Made by a program: the position numbers and the translations under genes. This document shows, piece after piece, positions 5,815 through 6,408 of a stretch of DNA of 6,408 nt. The stretch's first letter is position 1; each line of letters starts with the position of its first letter. The stretch lies in NCBI GenBank assembly GCA_964387205.1, contig CAYLVY010000176.1, positions 1 through 6,408 of the forward strand. Reading direction: 5' to 3'. The notes beneath the pieces are model-generated. The model was not told the DNA's origin. It did no database searches and worked only from the letters and a program-made list of their open reading frames with translations. The DNA is from CAIVAT01 sp964387205 (GTDB lineage Bacteria > Bacteroidota > Bacteroidia > Bacteroidales > FEN-979).

Positions 5815-6408
5815 CGGTTTGGTTGATCGGCCAGGCGGCCGATGATGGTTTTCTTTCCCGTTACCTTTTGGTTCAATGAGATTTCCAGTTTTGTGTCGAC
5901 TGGCAGGAGCAGATCGACACGGGAGCCAAACTTTATAAAACCAAGTTCTTCGCCCCTGATAACCGGTTCGCCCACTTTAGGGTAGCATTTGATACGCCGG
6001 GCCATAGCCCCGGCAATCTGACGGACGAGTACCTGGCGGTGGTCGGCAGTCTGAATCACGGTAGTCGCTCTTTCGTTTTCTAGGGATGCTTTCGGATTGA
6101 AGGCGACCATATGTTTGCCGGGGTGGTAGTAGTAATAAATGATTTCGCCCCCGACGGGAAACCAGTTGACATGGACATTGGTGGCAGACATGAAAATAGA
6201 CACCTGAATGCGTTCATCTTTGAAGTATTCCGGTTCGATGGTGCGCTCGATCACCACTATTTTACCATCGGCCGGGCACATGATTACCGTTTCGTCGGGA
6301 TGGCTGAACTGGCGGAATGGCGATCGGAAGAACCTTACGATCATGATAAAAAAGTAGAGACCGAAGGCATAAAGGAGATAGTGGATCCACGTGCAGCAGG
6401 GGAAGAAA
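5811..6408 (-). CDS. psd: Phosphatidylserine decarboxylase proenzyme, N-terminus cut off by window
   Basis: This enzyme turns phosphatidylserine into phosphatidylethanolamine at the inner membrane, the last step in making this phospholipid. The frame is open to the window edge, giving 198 residues; Bacteroidetes members of the short class have roughly 215-230, so about 20-30 are missing. The ATG at 6344 is probably internal, because the codons before it continue a hydrophobic membrane stretch (WIHYLLYAFGLYFFIMIV). Self-processing residues are visible: Asp in CPADGKI (codon 6269-6267), His in NVHVNWFPV (6173-6171), and the Gly-Ser cleavage site in FIKFGSRVD (Ser codon 5924-5922), where Ser becomes the pyruvoyl cofactor. 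The motif is FGSR, as in Bacteroides relatives, in place of the LGST of the long enterobacterial class. RQIAGAMARRI is also well kept. The stop TAA at 5813-5811 overlaps the stop of the DUF2461 gene. Any upstream partner, such as a phosphatidylserine synthase gene, would lie outside. Confidence 0.93.
   Translation of the reverse strand, partial: FFPCCTWIHYLLYAFGLYFFIMIVRFFRSPFRQFSHPDETVIMCPADGKIVVIERTIEPEYFKDERIQVSIFMSATNVHVNWFPVGGEIIYYYYHPGKHMVAFNPKASLENERATTVIQTADHRQVLVRQIAGAMARRIKCYPKVGEPVIRGEELGFIKFGSRVDLLLPVDTKLEISLNQKVTGKKTIIGRLADQPNR

Overview
The window looks like a piece of a Bacteroidetes (probably Bacteroidales or a relative) chromosome, most likely from a draft or metagenome assembly because it contains a 10-N scaffold gap. 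This is inferred from three things: the gene families (ECF sigma / small membrane protein / DUF4252 cassette, a signal-peptide helix-hairpin-helix barrel protein, a short FGSR-type phosphatidylserine decarboxylase), A-rich start regions with little Shine-Dalgarno signal, and -7 boxes of the TAnnTTTG type. It is dense and ordinary in layout, with no mobile element, CRISPR array, rRNA or tRNA visible, and no gene-free stretch above about 160 bases.

Left edge (1-397, minus): the N-terminal part of a POT/PTR-family transporter, running off the window. Its first canonical proton-coupling glutamate is replaced by Asn. A 161-base divergent spacer (398-558) carries a good Bacteroidetes promoter for the transporter and a weaker one facing right.

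559-2133 (plus): a tight three-gene regulatory operon made of an ECF sigma factor, a single-pass membrane protein that is the likely anti-sigma factor (20-base overlap), and a secreted DUF4252 protein (2-base gap). The likely logic is that the membrane protein holds the sigma factor until an envelope signal arrives, with DUF4252 acting on the periplasmic side.

2141-5053 (minus): two envelope proteins joined by a TGATG stop/start overlap. The first is a PorV/FadL-like barrel protein of 274 residues after repair, broken in this sequence by the N gap. The second is a 689-residue exported protein with a ComEA-like helix-hairpin-helix region followed by a probable outer-membrane beta-barrel ending in Phe. 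The gap is flanked by the same nine bases on both sides. Collapsing it removes 19 bases and restores a single open frame, so the break is almost certainly an assembly artefact.

5155-5814 (plus): a complete DUF2461 gene of unknown function. 5811-6408 (minus): phosphatidylserine decarboxylase, missing its N-terminus at the window edge; its stop codon overlaps the DUF2461 stop codon on the opposite strand.

No clearly new system is visible. The parts most worth a second look are the exported HHH/barrel protein with its coupled partner barrel, the POT variant, and the gap repair.
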